Source: Pseudomonadales bacterium
GTDB taxonomy: Bacteria; Pseudomonadota; Gammaproteobacteria; Pseudomonadales; Pseudohongiellaceae
Direction of reading: 5' to 3'
Assembly: GCA_031277435.1 (NCBI GenBank)
Contig: JAITMI010000067.1
Span: 1 to 15,498, forward strand
Length of the DNA: 15,498 nucleotides
The notes beneath the pieces were generated by a model, which made no database searches, was not told where the DNA came from, and saw nothing but the letters and a program-made list of their open reading frames with translations. A program made the position numbers and the translations under genes. Position 1 is the first letter of the stretch. Each line of letters starts with the position of its first letter. Shown piece by piece: positions 9,009-15,498 of this stretch.

Positions 9009-11858
9009 TCAGCGCGCGTTGCTCAGGCCAAAGGCATCTTTGACCAATTGTTCCTGTTCCTTCAAATGCAGCGCCATGTAACCGGCGGCTGGCGACGCCG
9101 AAGCCTCGCGGCCCGCGTAGCTCAAATTCAAGGCCGGGTTATGGCGCGCGATCACGTTGCGCATGTGGTGCTGGCTGGAATACCAGGCGCCCTGGTTCTG
9201 CGGCTCTTCCTGGCACCACACCACGGTCTTGAGATTGACGTAAGGCGCGATGACTTTGCCGAGCAAATCCAGCGGGAAGGGATAAAGCTGTTCCAGGCGC
9301 ACGATGGCGGCGTTGTCGAGGCCCAGTTCACGGCGCTTGGCGCGCAGTTCGTAATAGACCTTGCCGCTGCACAGGATCAAGCGTTCCACTTTTTTCGCGT
9401 CGAGCTGATCGGTTTCGCCCAATACGGTCTGGAAGCTGCCGTTCGCCAGTTCTTCCAGCGTGCTCACCGCTTCCTTGTGGCGCAAGAGGCTCTTGGGCGT
9501 CATCACGATCAAGGGCTTGCGCAAGGGGCGGATCACCTGGCGGCGCAGCATGTGGAACACCTGCGCCGGGGTGCTGGGGATGCACACCTGCATGTTCTGC
9601 TGCGCGCACAATTGCAAATAGCGTTCCAGACGCGCGGAGGAATGTTCCGGGCCTTGCCCTTCATAGCCGTGCGGCAGCAAGGTGACGAGGCCGCAGAGGC
9701 GTTCCCATTTGTATTCGCCGCTGGAAATGAACTGGTCAAAAACCACCTGGGCGCCGTTGGCGAAATCGCCGAACTGCGCTTCCCAGATCACCAGCGCGTC
9801 GGGGCGCGTGGTGGCGTAGCCGTATTCGAAGGCCAGCACCGCTTCCTCGGACAATACCGAATCATAAATGGCGAACTTGCGCTGCGATTCGCTGACGAAA
9901 CGCAGCGGCACGAAAGTTTTGCCGGTGTTCTGATCGTGCAATACCGCGTGGCGATGCGAGAAGGTGCCGCGGCCTACGTCCTGGCCAGTGATGCGCACCT
10001 TGTAATTGGTATCGAGCAAACTGGCGTAAGCCAAAAGTTCGGCGCAGCCCCAATCCACCAGTTGTTCGCCCTTGGCCATTTTGGACCGGTCTTCCAATAC
10101 TTTGGCGACCTGACGGTTAACGCTGAAACCTTCCGGTATTTGCACCAGTTTTTCGCCCAGCGCCTTGAGCCGGTCGAGGCGAATGGTGGTGTCGCAGGGC
10201 ATGTTCATGTCATGGCCGATATAAGGGCGCCAGTCGATGTACAGCGCGGTGTTCGGCACCGTGGCCAGACTCTTGACCACATGCGTGCCTTCATCCAGCG
10301 CCTTGCGGTAACTGGTGTTGAGCGCTTCGGCTTCGTCCTGGCTCAAAAGGCCCTCGGCAATCAGCTTTTCCGCGTACAGCGCGCGCGTGGTGGCCAAGCT
10401 ACGGATGACCTTGTACATCAAAGGCTGCGTGGATGCCGGCTCGTCGGTTTCGTTGTGGCCGCGGCGGCGGTAGCAGATCAGATCCACCACCGAGTCCTTG
10501 CGGAAAGTGTTGCGGAAATCGAGCGCCAGACGGGTGACGAACAGCACCGCTTCGGGGTCGTCGGCATTGACGTGGAAAATCGGCGCCTGCACCATTTTGG
10601 CCACATCGGTACAGTATTCGGTGGAGCGCGCGTCGTCCTGGCGGCTGGTGGTAAAGCCTACCTGGTTGTTGATGACGATGTGCAAGGTACCGCCGGTACC
10701 GTAAGCGCGGGTTTGCGACAGTTGGAAGGTTTCCATCACCACGCCTTGGCCGGCGAAGGAGGCGTCGCCGTGGATGCTGACGGGCAGTACGGTTTCGCCC
10801 GCCGGATCCTTGCGGCGATCCTGCCGCGCGCGCACCGAGCCGATCGCCACCGGCGACACGATTTCCAGATGCGAGGGGTTGAAGGCCATGCTGCAATGCA
10901 CTTCGCCGCCCGGCGTCATGATATTGGAGGAAAAGCCCTGGTGATATTTCACGTCGCCAGAATTGTTGTAACGGGCGCGGCCTTCGAATTCGTCGAAAAG
11001 TACCGAGGGATTTTTGCCCAGCGTATTGACCAAAACGTTGAGACGCCCGCGGTGCGCCATGCCGATGACGATTTCCTTGACCTCGTGTTCACCGGCGCGC
11101 TGGATAATGTCATCGAGGGAATGAATCAAACTCTCGCCGCCTTCCAGGCCAAAGCGCTTGGTGCCGGGGTATTTGGCGTCGAGATGTTTTTCCAAACCTT
11201 CCGCGGCGCTCAAGCGTTCCAGAATGTGCAGGCGGGTTTCCTTGGGGAAGCTCGGCTTGCCGCCGATGCCCTCGATGCGTTTTTGAATCCACTGCCGCTC
11301 TTCCATGTTGACAATGTGCATGTATTCGTAGCCGATGGAGCTGCAATAGATGTCTTCCAGCACCGATACCAGTTCCGACAAAGGCAGCGATTTTTGCGGC
11401 AGCGCCAAGGGTTCGGTGGCGAACACGGTGTTGTTGTCGGCGGGCGACAGTTGGTGGAACTCAAGTTCCAGATCGGGCACTTGTTCGCGGTGCATCAGGC
11501 CCAGCGGGTCGAGCTTGGCGTGTTGATGGCCGCGCGTGCGGTAGGAGCTGATGAGCTGCACCACGCGCACCTGGCGCTTTTCGTGCTCCAGGCCGCCGCC
11601 CTGGCTCGGATCAGCGCCGCCGCCGGGCAGCATCACACCGCGCTTGGGCAAGCCGCGGAACTGTTCCAAAATGTGAGCGTGCGACATGTCCGCCGTGCCG
11701 CCCAGATTCGGCAGCGCCTTGAAATACTGCTGCCATTCAGACGGTACCGAGGCCGGATCGCTCATCCAGCTTTCAAACAAACCTTCCACGTAGGCCAGAT
11801 TGCCGCCGCTGAGGTGGCTGGTATTCAACATAAACTGCCGTAGGTTTTCTTGCTGCAT
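9009..11858 (-). CDS. sucA: 2-oxoglutarate dehydrogenase E1 component (thiamine-diphosphate dependent)
   Basis: This is the E1 subunit that decarboxylates 2-oxoglutarate and passes the succinyl group to lipoyl-SucB. At 949 residues it is close to E. coli SucA (933). The N-terminal E2/E3-binding segment includes SHLSGGNLAYVEGLFESW (about 14-31). The active-site histidine is H269 in GMAHRGRLNVLVN. The ThDP/Mg2+ motif runs from GDASF (364-368) to N397-N398 in INNQVGFTTS. RRRGHNETDEP follows near 467-477, and the C-terminal transketolase-like region contains AQFGDFANGAQVV. The start at 11858 (ATG) gives the expected N-terminus, with only a weak GGA ribosome site. It is first in the sucAB-lpd-sucCD group, preceded by a terminator and a candidate promoter. 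It appears to avoid TTA, CTA and TCA codons almost throughout. Confidence 0.98.
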   Translation of the reverse strand: MQQENLRQFMLNTSHLSGGNLAYVEGLFESWMSDPASVPSEWQQYFKALPNLGGTADMSHAHILEQFRGLPKRGVMLPGGGADPSQGGGLEHEKRQVRVVQLISSYRTRGHQHAKLDPLGLMHREQVPDLELEFHQLSPADNNTVFATEPLALPQKSLPLSELVSVLEDIYCSSIGYEYMHIVNMEERQWIQKRIEGIGGKPSFPKETRLHILERLSAAEGLEKHLDAKYPGTKRFGLEGGESLIHSLDDIIQRAGEHEVKEIVIGMAHRGRLNVLVNTLGKNPSVLFDEFEGRARYNNSGDVKYHQGFSSNIMTPGGEVHCSMAFNPSHLEIVSPVAIGSVRARQDRRKDPAGETVLPVSIHGDASFAGQGVVMETFQLSQTRAYGTGGTLHIVINNQVGFTTSRQDDARSTEYCTDVAKMVQAPIFHVNADDPEAVLFVTRLALDFRNTFRKDSVVDLICYRRRGHNETDEPASTQPLMYKVIRSLATTRALYAEKLIAEGLLSQDEAEALNTSYRKALDEGTHVVKSLATVPNTALYIDWRPYIGHDMNMPCDTTIRLDRLKALGEKLVQIPEGFSVNRQVAKVLEDRSKMAKGEQLVDWGCAELLAYASLLDTNYKVRITGQDVGRGTFSHRHAVLHDQNTGKTFVPLRFVSESQRKFAIYDSVLSEEAVLAFEYGYATTRPDALVIWEAQFGDFANGAQVVFDQFISSGEYKWERLCGLVTLLPHGYEGQGPEHSSARLERYLQLCAQQNMQVCIPSTPAQVFHMLRRQVIRPLRKPLIVMTPKSLLRHKEAVSTLEELANGSFQTVLGETDQLDAKKVERLILCSGKVYYELRAKRRELGLDNAAIVRLEQLYPFPLDLLGKVIAPYVNLKTVVWCQEEPQNQGAWYSSQHHMRNVIARHNPALNLSYAGREASASPAAGYMALHLKEQEQLVKDAFGLSNAR

Positions 11859-11907
11859 GTTTGCATTCCATCACGCTGGCGGGCCTCTGTGGGCCCCTGC
11901 CTGGCGC

Positions 11908-11948
11908 TACATAGTGTCACTGAAGTGTCGTCAAATTTCGTTACGAAA
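11908..11948 (-). promoter_or_regulatory. Candidate sucA promoter with upstream palindrome
   Basis: On the minus strand, TTTGAC (11930-11935) and TATGTA (11908-11913) are separated by 16 bp, a plausible but imperfect sigma70 promoter. It would start transcription about 40-45 bases before the sucA ATG. Directly upstream is a short palindrome, TTTCG-TTA-CGAAA (11936-11948), placed like an activator or repressor site. The position, between the sdhB terminator and sucA, supports an own promoter for the suc genes. The match is by eye only. Confidence 0.4.
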
Positions 11949-11955
11949 ATTCATT

Positions 11956-11981
11956 GAAAAACGCGGCTTAAACGCCGCGTT
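11956..11981 (-). terminator. Intrinsic terminator overlapping the sdhB stop codon
   Basis: On the minus strand an 8-bp stem AACGCGGC/GCCGCGTT (11974-11981 against 11960-11967) has a 6-base loop GTTTAA that contains the sdhB TAA stop (11968-11970). The stem is followed by a run giving TTTTT in total (11957-11961) and then C. This is a compact rho-independent terminator whose upstream arm encodes the last residues of SdhB. A ribosome terminating there would cover the arm, so efficiency may depend on translation. It suggests that sdhCDAB transcripts end, wholly or partly, before sucA. Confidence 0.7.
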
Positions 11982-12675
11982 CCAACAACATATCGCGGAT
12001 GTGGCCAATGGCCCTGGTCGGATTCAAGTGCTTGGGGCACACCGACACGCAATTCATGATGCCGCGGCAGCGGAATACGCTGAACGGATCTTCCAGATCG
12101 GACAGGCGCTGTTGGGTATGAGTGTCGCGGCTGTCGGCGAGAAAGCGGTACGCTTGCAAGAGGCCGGCGGGGCCGACGAATTTGTCCGGGTTCCACCAGA
12201 ACGAAGGGCAGCTAGTGGAGCAGCAGGCGCACAGGATGCACTCGTAGAGACCATCCAGCTTGGCGCGATCTTCGGGCGATTGCAGCCGTTCGATCGCCGG
12301 CGGCGGTTCGTCGTTTTGCAGGTAGGGTTTGACGCGCTCGTATTGCGCGTAAAACGCGCTCATATCGACCACCAGGTCGCGGATCACCGGCAGGCCCGGC
12401 AAGGGGCGCAATACCAGTTTGCCGTTTTTGACCACGCTGGACACATGCGTGATGCAGGCGAGGCCGTTGACGCCGTTGATGTTCATGCCATCGGAGCCGC
12501 ACACGCCTTCGCGGCAGGAGCGGCGGTAGGACAAGGTTACGTCCTGTTGATCCTTCACCAGTTGCAATACGTCCAGCACCATCAAGTCCTTGCCTTCGGG
12601 CAAATCGACTTGATAGTCCTGCATACGCGGCGCGGTATCGGTCTCGGGGTTGTAGCGATAGATGCTGACTAACAC
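11968..12675 (-). CDS. sdhB: Succinate dehydrogenase iron-sulfur subunit
   Basis: This is the electron-transfer subunit of complex II, carrying [2Fe-2S], [4Fe-4S] and [3Fe-4S] clusters between the SdhA flavin and the quinone. The [2Fe-2S] ligands are C54, C59 and D62 in SCREGVCGSDG, plus C74. C146, C149 and C152 with C213 fit the [4Fe-4S] cluster. C156, C203 and C209 fit the [3Fe-4S] cluster. The spacing agrees with the E. coli protein, and the 235-residue length is normal. The start is GTG at 12675, with AAGGA about 8 bases upstream. It follows sdhA by 24 bp and is the last gene of sdhCDAB; its stop codon lies in the loop of a terminator hairpin. Confidence 0.97.
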   Translation of the reverse strand: MLVSIYRYNPETDTAPRMQDYQVDLPEGKDLMVLDVLQLVKDQQDVTLSYRRSCREGVCGSDGMNINGVNGLACITHVSSVVKNGKLVLRPLPGLPVIRDLVVDMSAFYAQYERVKPYLQNDEPPPAIERLQSPEDRAKLDGLYECILCACCSTSCPSFWWNPDKFVGPAGLLQAYRFLADSRDTHTQQRLSDLEDPFSVFRCRGIMNCVSVCPKHLNPTRAIGHIRDMLLERGV

Positions 12676-12699
12676 GGCAGTATCCTTCTCTGTAACAAA

Positions 12700-14472
12700 T
12701 TAATAGGTTCTGACCTTGGGCTCGAACATCGGCACCGTCTTGGGCGCGAAATTCACCGCGCGCCGGCTCAGGTGCTTGTCGGCGGGGAAATACAGCGAGT
12801 GGCACAGCCAGTTGACGTCGTCGCGCTCCTGAAAATCCTCGCGCGCGTGCGCGCCACGGCTTTCGGTGCGCGCTTCGGCGGCGATTGCGGTGGCTTCGGC
12901 CACTTCAAACAGATTTTCCAACTCCAGCGCTTCAATGCGCGCGGTGTTGAAGGCTTGGCTCTTGTCCGGCAAATACGCCTGCTGGATGCGCCCGCGCAAG
13001 GCCGCCAGTTTTTGAATGCCTTCGCGCATGTAGTCGCCGCGGCGGAACACGCCAAAGTGATTCTGCATGATGGTTTGCAATTCATCGCGCAGCGCCGCCA
13101 CCGATTCGCCCTTAGTGCTGGCGTTGAGGCGGTTGAGGCGCGTCATGGCCGCTTCGATGTCGGACTCGGCCACTTCGTGCTGTTCGATGCCCGAACGCAG
13201 CAGTTTTTCGATGTGCAGACCGGCGGCGCGGCCAAAGACGATCAGGTCGATCAAGGAATTGCCGCCCAGACGGTTGGCGCCGTGCACCGATACGCAGGCC
13301 GCCTCGCCCACCGCGAACAAGCCTTCGATGAGCTGATCCTGACCGGCGCTATCCTGCGTCAGCGCCTGGCCGTTCACGTTGGTGGGAATGCCGCCCATCA
13401 TGTAGTGGCAGGTGGGCACTACGGGGATCGGCTCCTTGACCGGATCGACGTGAGCGAAGGTGCGCGAGAGTTCGAGAATGCCCGGTAGTTTTTCGTTCAG
13501 GGCTTTTTCGCCCAAATGGTCCAATTTGAGCAGCACGTAGTCGCCCTTGGGGCCGCAGCCGCGGCCTTCGATGATTTCCAGAATCATCGAGCGCGCCACT
13601 ACGTCGCGGCCCGCCAGATCCTTAGCGTTGGGCGCGTAGCGTTCCATGAAACGCTCGCCGTTTTTGTTCAAAAGATAACCGCCTTCGCCGCGGCAACCCT
13701 CGGTGACCAGCACGCCAGCGCCAGCGATGCCGGTGGGGTGAAACTGCCACATTTCCATGTCCTGCACCGGGAAGCCGGCGCGCAGCGCCATGCCGATGCC
13801 GTCGCCGGTATTGATCAGCGCGTTGGTGGTGGAAGCGAAGATGCGGCCCGCGCCGCCGGTGGCGAACACGGTGGCCTTGGATTTGATGAACACCACTTCG
13901 CCGGTTTCGAGGCAGATGGCGATAACCCCGGCCACGGCGCCGCTTTTATTGCGCACCAGATCCACGGCATACCATTCGTTAAAAAATACGGTTTTGTTTT
14001 TGAGGTTGGCCTGATACAGCGTGTGCAAGAGCGCATGGCCAGTGCGGTCGGCGGCGGCGCAAGTACGCGCCGCTTGACCGCCCTTGCCGTAATCCCTGGA
14101 TTGGCCGCCGAAAGGACGCTGATAAATACGGCCTTCCTCGGTGCGCGAAAAGGGCATGCCCATGTGTTCCAGTTCGAACACCGCTTGCGGGCCTTCGCTG
14201 CACATGTATTCGATCGCGTCCTGGTCGCCGATGTAGTCGGAACCTTTGACGGTGTCGTACATGTGCCAGCGCCAATCGTCGTTAGGGTCGGCGCTGGCGA
14301 TGGCGCAGGTGATGCCGCCCTGGGCGGATACGGTGTGGGAGCGGGTCGGGAATACCTTGGAAATCACCGCCGTGTTGTAGCCGGACTGCGACAACTGTAA
14401 AGCCGCGCGCAAGCCGGAGCCGCCGCCGCCTACGATGACGCCATCAAAGGAAAGTACTCTGAGTTTAGCCAC
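12700..14472 (-). CDS. sdhA: Succinate dehydrogenase flavoprotein subunit
   Basis: This is the catalytic subunit of complex II, which oxidises succinate to fumarate on covalently bound FAD at the cytoplasmic face of the inner membrane. From the GTG at 14472 the protein has 590 aa and begins [20 protein letters not shown], matching the family N-terminus. The FAD-linked histidine is H46 in [12 protein letters not shown]. The active-site arginine lies in [13 protein letters not shown], and [11 protein letters not shown] forms the substrate-site region. The reading frame is open further upstream to 14760, but that stretch overlaps sdhD and is not SdhA-like. A GGGG about 9 bases before the GTG may act as ribosome site. 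The GTG lies 3 bp after the sdhD stop codon, indicating tight coupling. Confidence 0.97.
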   Translation of the reverse strand: MAKLRVLSFDGVIVGGGGSGLRAALQLSQSGYNTAVISKVFPTRSHTVSAQGGITCAIASADPNDDWRWHMYDTVKGSDYIGDQDAIEYMCSEGPQAVFELEHMGMPFSRTEEGRIYQRPFGGQSRDYGKGGQAARTCAAADRTGHALLHTLYQANLKNKTVFFNEWYAVDLVRNKSGAVAGVIAICLETGEVVFIKSKATVFATGGAGRIFASTTNALINTGDGIGMALRAGFPVQDMEMWQFHPTGIAGAGVLVTEGCRGEGGYLLNKNGERFMERYAPNAKDLAGRDVVARSMILEIIEGRGCGPKGDYVLLKLDHLGEKALNEKLPGILELSRTFAHVDPVKEPIPVVPTCHYMMGGIPTNVNGQALTQDSAGQDQLIEGLFAVGEAACVSVHGANRLGGNSLIDLIVFGRAAGLHIEKLLRSGIEQHEVAESDIEAAMTRLNRLNASTKGESVAALRDELQTIMQNHFGVFRRGDYMREGIQKLAALRGRIQQAYLPDKSQAFNTARIEALELENLFEVAEATAIAAEARTESRGAHAREDFQERDDVNWLCHSLYFPADKHLSRRAVNFAPKTVPMFEPKVRTY

Positions 14473-14474
14473 GC

Positions 14475-14843
14475 TTAGATACCCCAAAGAATTTGCACCG
14501 CCCACACCACATAGGTGATGAGCACCGCGAAAGAGATCAACTGAAATCCGAGACGCACCCAGGTAGCGGCGCCGCCCAGCGCCAGCGGCGTAAGGTAATC
14601 GGTGGCGACGGTCCACATGCCGACCCAGGCATGCACGAACAAGGACAAGAGCGCGGCGAGCGTGAACACCCGCATCCAGGTTTGCGCGAACAAGCCCTGC
14701 CACTGATTGAAATTCAAATCGCCGTGAGTGGCGACGAAACCGCCCACAAACAGCAGCCACGCCAACAGCACCACCGCGCTGACCCGTTGCAACAGCCAGT
14801 CATATAGACCGTTGCGTCCTAAACTGGTGATATTCGTTACCAT
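14475..14843 (-). CDS. sdhD: Succinate dehydrogenase membrane anchor subunit D
   Basis: This small hydrophobic anchor of complex II has 122 aa and three membrane helices (about residues 18-40, 55-77 and 92-118). H71 in [10 protein letters not shown] is the expected heme b ligand, and Y83 in TDY corresponds to the quinone-site tyrosine of E. coli SdhD. With SdhC it binds heme and ubiquinone and holds SdhAB to the membrane. Its ATG overlaps the sdhC stop codon by 7 bp (ATGGTAA), so translation is coupled. It is followed 2 bp later by the sdhA GTG. Confidence 0.94.
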   Translation of the reverse strand: MVTNITSLGRNGLYDWLLQRVSAVVLLAWLLFVGGFVATHGDLNFNQWQGLFAQTWMRVFTLAALLSLFVHAWVGMWTVATDYLTPLALGGAATWVRLGFQLISFAVLITYVVWAVQILWGI

Positions 14844-15211
14844 ACCCAGAACCCCATCAACACGATCAATAGCGCGCTGACGATAAAGGTCAGCTTGGCG
14901 CCCGTTTGCGCCCCTTCACGGCTGTCGCCAATGCCGCGATCGAGCAATAAATGTTTGACGCCGGCCACCATGTGATACGCTAAAGCCGACAACACCACCC
15001 ACACCACCAGCTTGAGCAGCGGGCTGTTCACCAGGCCCGCCGCCTGCGCGAAACCGGCGGCGCTCGACAGCGATAAATCCAAGAGCCACAGCAGCACGGC
15101 AACGCCAGCGAACAAGAGAACGCCGGTAATACGGTGCGTGATGGAGGCAATAGCGGAAAGTGGTTGGTGGATAGTGCGAAGATCCAGATTGACGGGACGT
15201 TTTCGATTCAC
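14837..15211 (-). CDS. sdhC: Succinate dehydrogenase cytochrome b556 subunit
   Basis: This is the cytochrome b anchor subunit of complex II. The GTG start at 15211 gives 124 aa beginning MNRKRPVNLDLRTIHQPLSA, the typical family N-terminus. It is supported by a strong GAGGAAG ribosome site 7 bases upstream; an in-frame ATG at 15277 would add 22 unrelated residues. Three membrane helices are visible (about 21-46, 62-84 and 101-122). S23 and R27 (SITHR) match the quinone-site Ser/Arg, and H80 in LAYHMVAGVKH is the heme ligand. It is first in the sdhCDAB operon and overlaps sdhD by 7 bp. Confidence 0.95.
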   Translation of the reverse strand: MNRKRPVNLDLRTIHQPLSAIASITHRITGVLLFAGVAVLLWLLDLSLSSAAGFAQAAGLVNSPLLKLVVWVVLSALAYHMVAGVKHLLLDRGIGDSREGAQTGAKLTFIVSALLIVLMGFWVW

Positions 15212-15249
15212 TGCGGAGCTTCCTCTAGTAAAAAGTATGGCGATTCCGT

Positions 15250-15345
15250 CGCGCGCCTCGCCAAGGCGCATAATCAATTTTTAAAGCATTGATAATTTAT
15301 ACTTATCAATGCTTTTCCCTGCCCTGCGAGGCGCGCGCATTATGC
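15250..15345. promoter_or_regulatory. Inverted-repeat cluster upstream of sdhC (likely operator/promoter region)
   Basis: The core is a perfect AT-rich 13-bp inverted repeat, AAAGCATTGATAA (15283-15295) and TTATCAATGCTTT (15303-15315), around a 7-base loop. Around it is a second perfect 12-bp pair, CGCGCGCCTCGC (15250-15261) with GCGAGGCGCGCG (15326-15337). A 7-bp pair also occurs, GCATAAT (15268-15274) with ATTATGC (15339-15345). On the minus strand the central loop contains TATAAA, a possible -10 box that a protein bound to the arms would cover; TTATCA-17 bp-TATGCG is another weak promoter reading. There is no T-run, so the core is not a terminator. The position 72-104 bp before sdhC fits a control site for the sdh operon, or for a divergent gene beyond the right edge. 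Confidence 0.55.
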
Positions 15346-15498
15346 CCGACTTGGCCCGCCTTGGTAAGTTTTTTCCTGGCCGCCCGCGTAAAAAGTTTAC
15401 CAACACGAGGCCCAGGGGCCAGCCGGCACGGCGCCAAAAAGCAGCGCCAACTGCTTGTCGCCCTTGTGTTTTTTTCAACATTTCCCGCGGCGCGGCAA
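15346..15498. other. Right-edge intergenic region without a supported gene
   Basis: No reading frame here has family-like sequence. The only oddity is an inverted pair TTGGTAA (15361-15367) and TTACCAA (15397-15403), each beside a T-rich or A-rich run. In related genomes citrate synthase (gltA) is often divergent from sdhC, so this may be part of a shared control region, but nothing in the window shows that gene. Confidence 0.4.

Noticed and set aside
12772..14400. Two long plus-strand frames antisense to sdhA
   Set aside because: They are antisense frames held open by biased codon use in sdhA, with no recognisable domains and no separate ribosome site logic.
14473..14760. Ninety-six-residue N-terminal extension of sdhA
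   Set aside because: It overlaps sdhD in another frame and is Arg/Ala-rich without SdhA similarity. The GTG at 14472 gives the expected length and start.
15283..15315. Resemblance of the GATAAT...TTATC core to a Fur box
   Set aside because: The half-sites match in part, but the centre is two bases shorter than the 19-bp consensus and the symmetry extends well beyond a Fur site. I do not assign a regulator.
15281..15481. 66-codon minus-strand frame upstream of sdhC
   Set aside because: The translation is rich in Arg and Lys with no family resemblance, its end lies in the palindromic region, and it has no supporting context.

Overview
The window most likely comes from the chromosome of a gammaproteobacterium, or a close proteobacterial relative, of moderately high GC. 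The basis is the gene order sdhCDAB-sucAB-lpd-sucCD, the order I know from Pseudomonas-type genomes, and the close match of each subunit to the family in length and active-site residues. Nothing allows a genus call. Every recognised gene lies on the minus strand, so the window reads functionally from right to left.

Right part (about 4117-15211): a nine-gene TCA-cycle block. sdhC, sdhD, sdhA and sdhB encode complete succinate dehydrogenase (complex II). sucA, sucB and lpd encode the E1, E2 and E3 components of 2-oxoglutarate dehydrogenase. sucC and sucD encode succinyl-CoA synthetase. Together they carry 2-oxoglutarate to succinyl-CoA, succinate and fumarate. A hairpin terminator built over the sdhB stop codon, followed by a candidate promoter before sucA, suggests that sdhCDAB and sucAB-lpd-sucCD are at least partly separate transcription units. 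A strong terminator follows sucD. A striking set of inverted repeats lies upstream of sdhC, and the window ends in a non-coding region beyond it.

Middle (3264-3946): a two-gene toxin-antitoxin module, with a DUF2281-like antitoxin followed by a PIN-domain RNase toxin. It sits between the suc terminator and the next operon.

Left part (173-3169): a compact three-gene operon for aromatic acid use. It holds an AAHS-type MFS transporter followed by the large (Rieske) and small subunits of a ring-hydroxylating dioxygenase of the anthranilate/terephthalate/salicylate type. No ferredoxin or reductase gene is present in the window. Downstream of the operon is a composite hairpin repeat (26-140) with perfect 31-bp arms, probably a dispersed chromosomal repeat.

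Most of the window is ordinary central metabolism. The accessory interest lies in the dioxygenase operon without an electron donor, the toxin-antitoxin pair, the 31-bp inverted-repeat element and the palindromes upstream of sdhC and sucA. I found no tRNA, rRNA, CRISPR array, transposase or phage gene, and no clearly novel multi-gene system.
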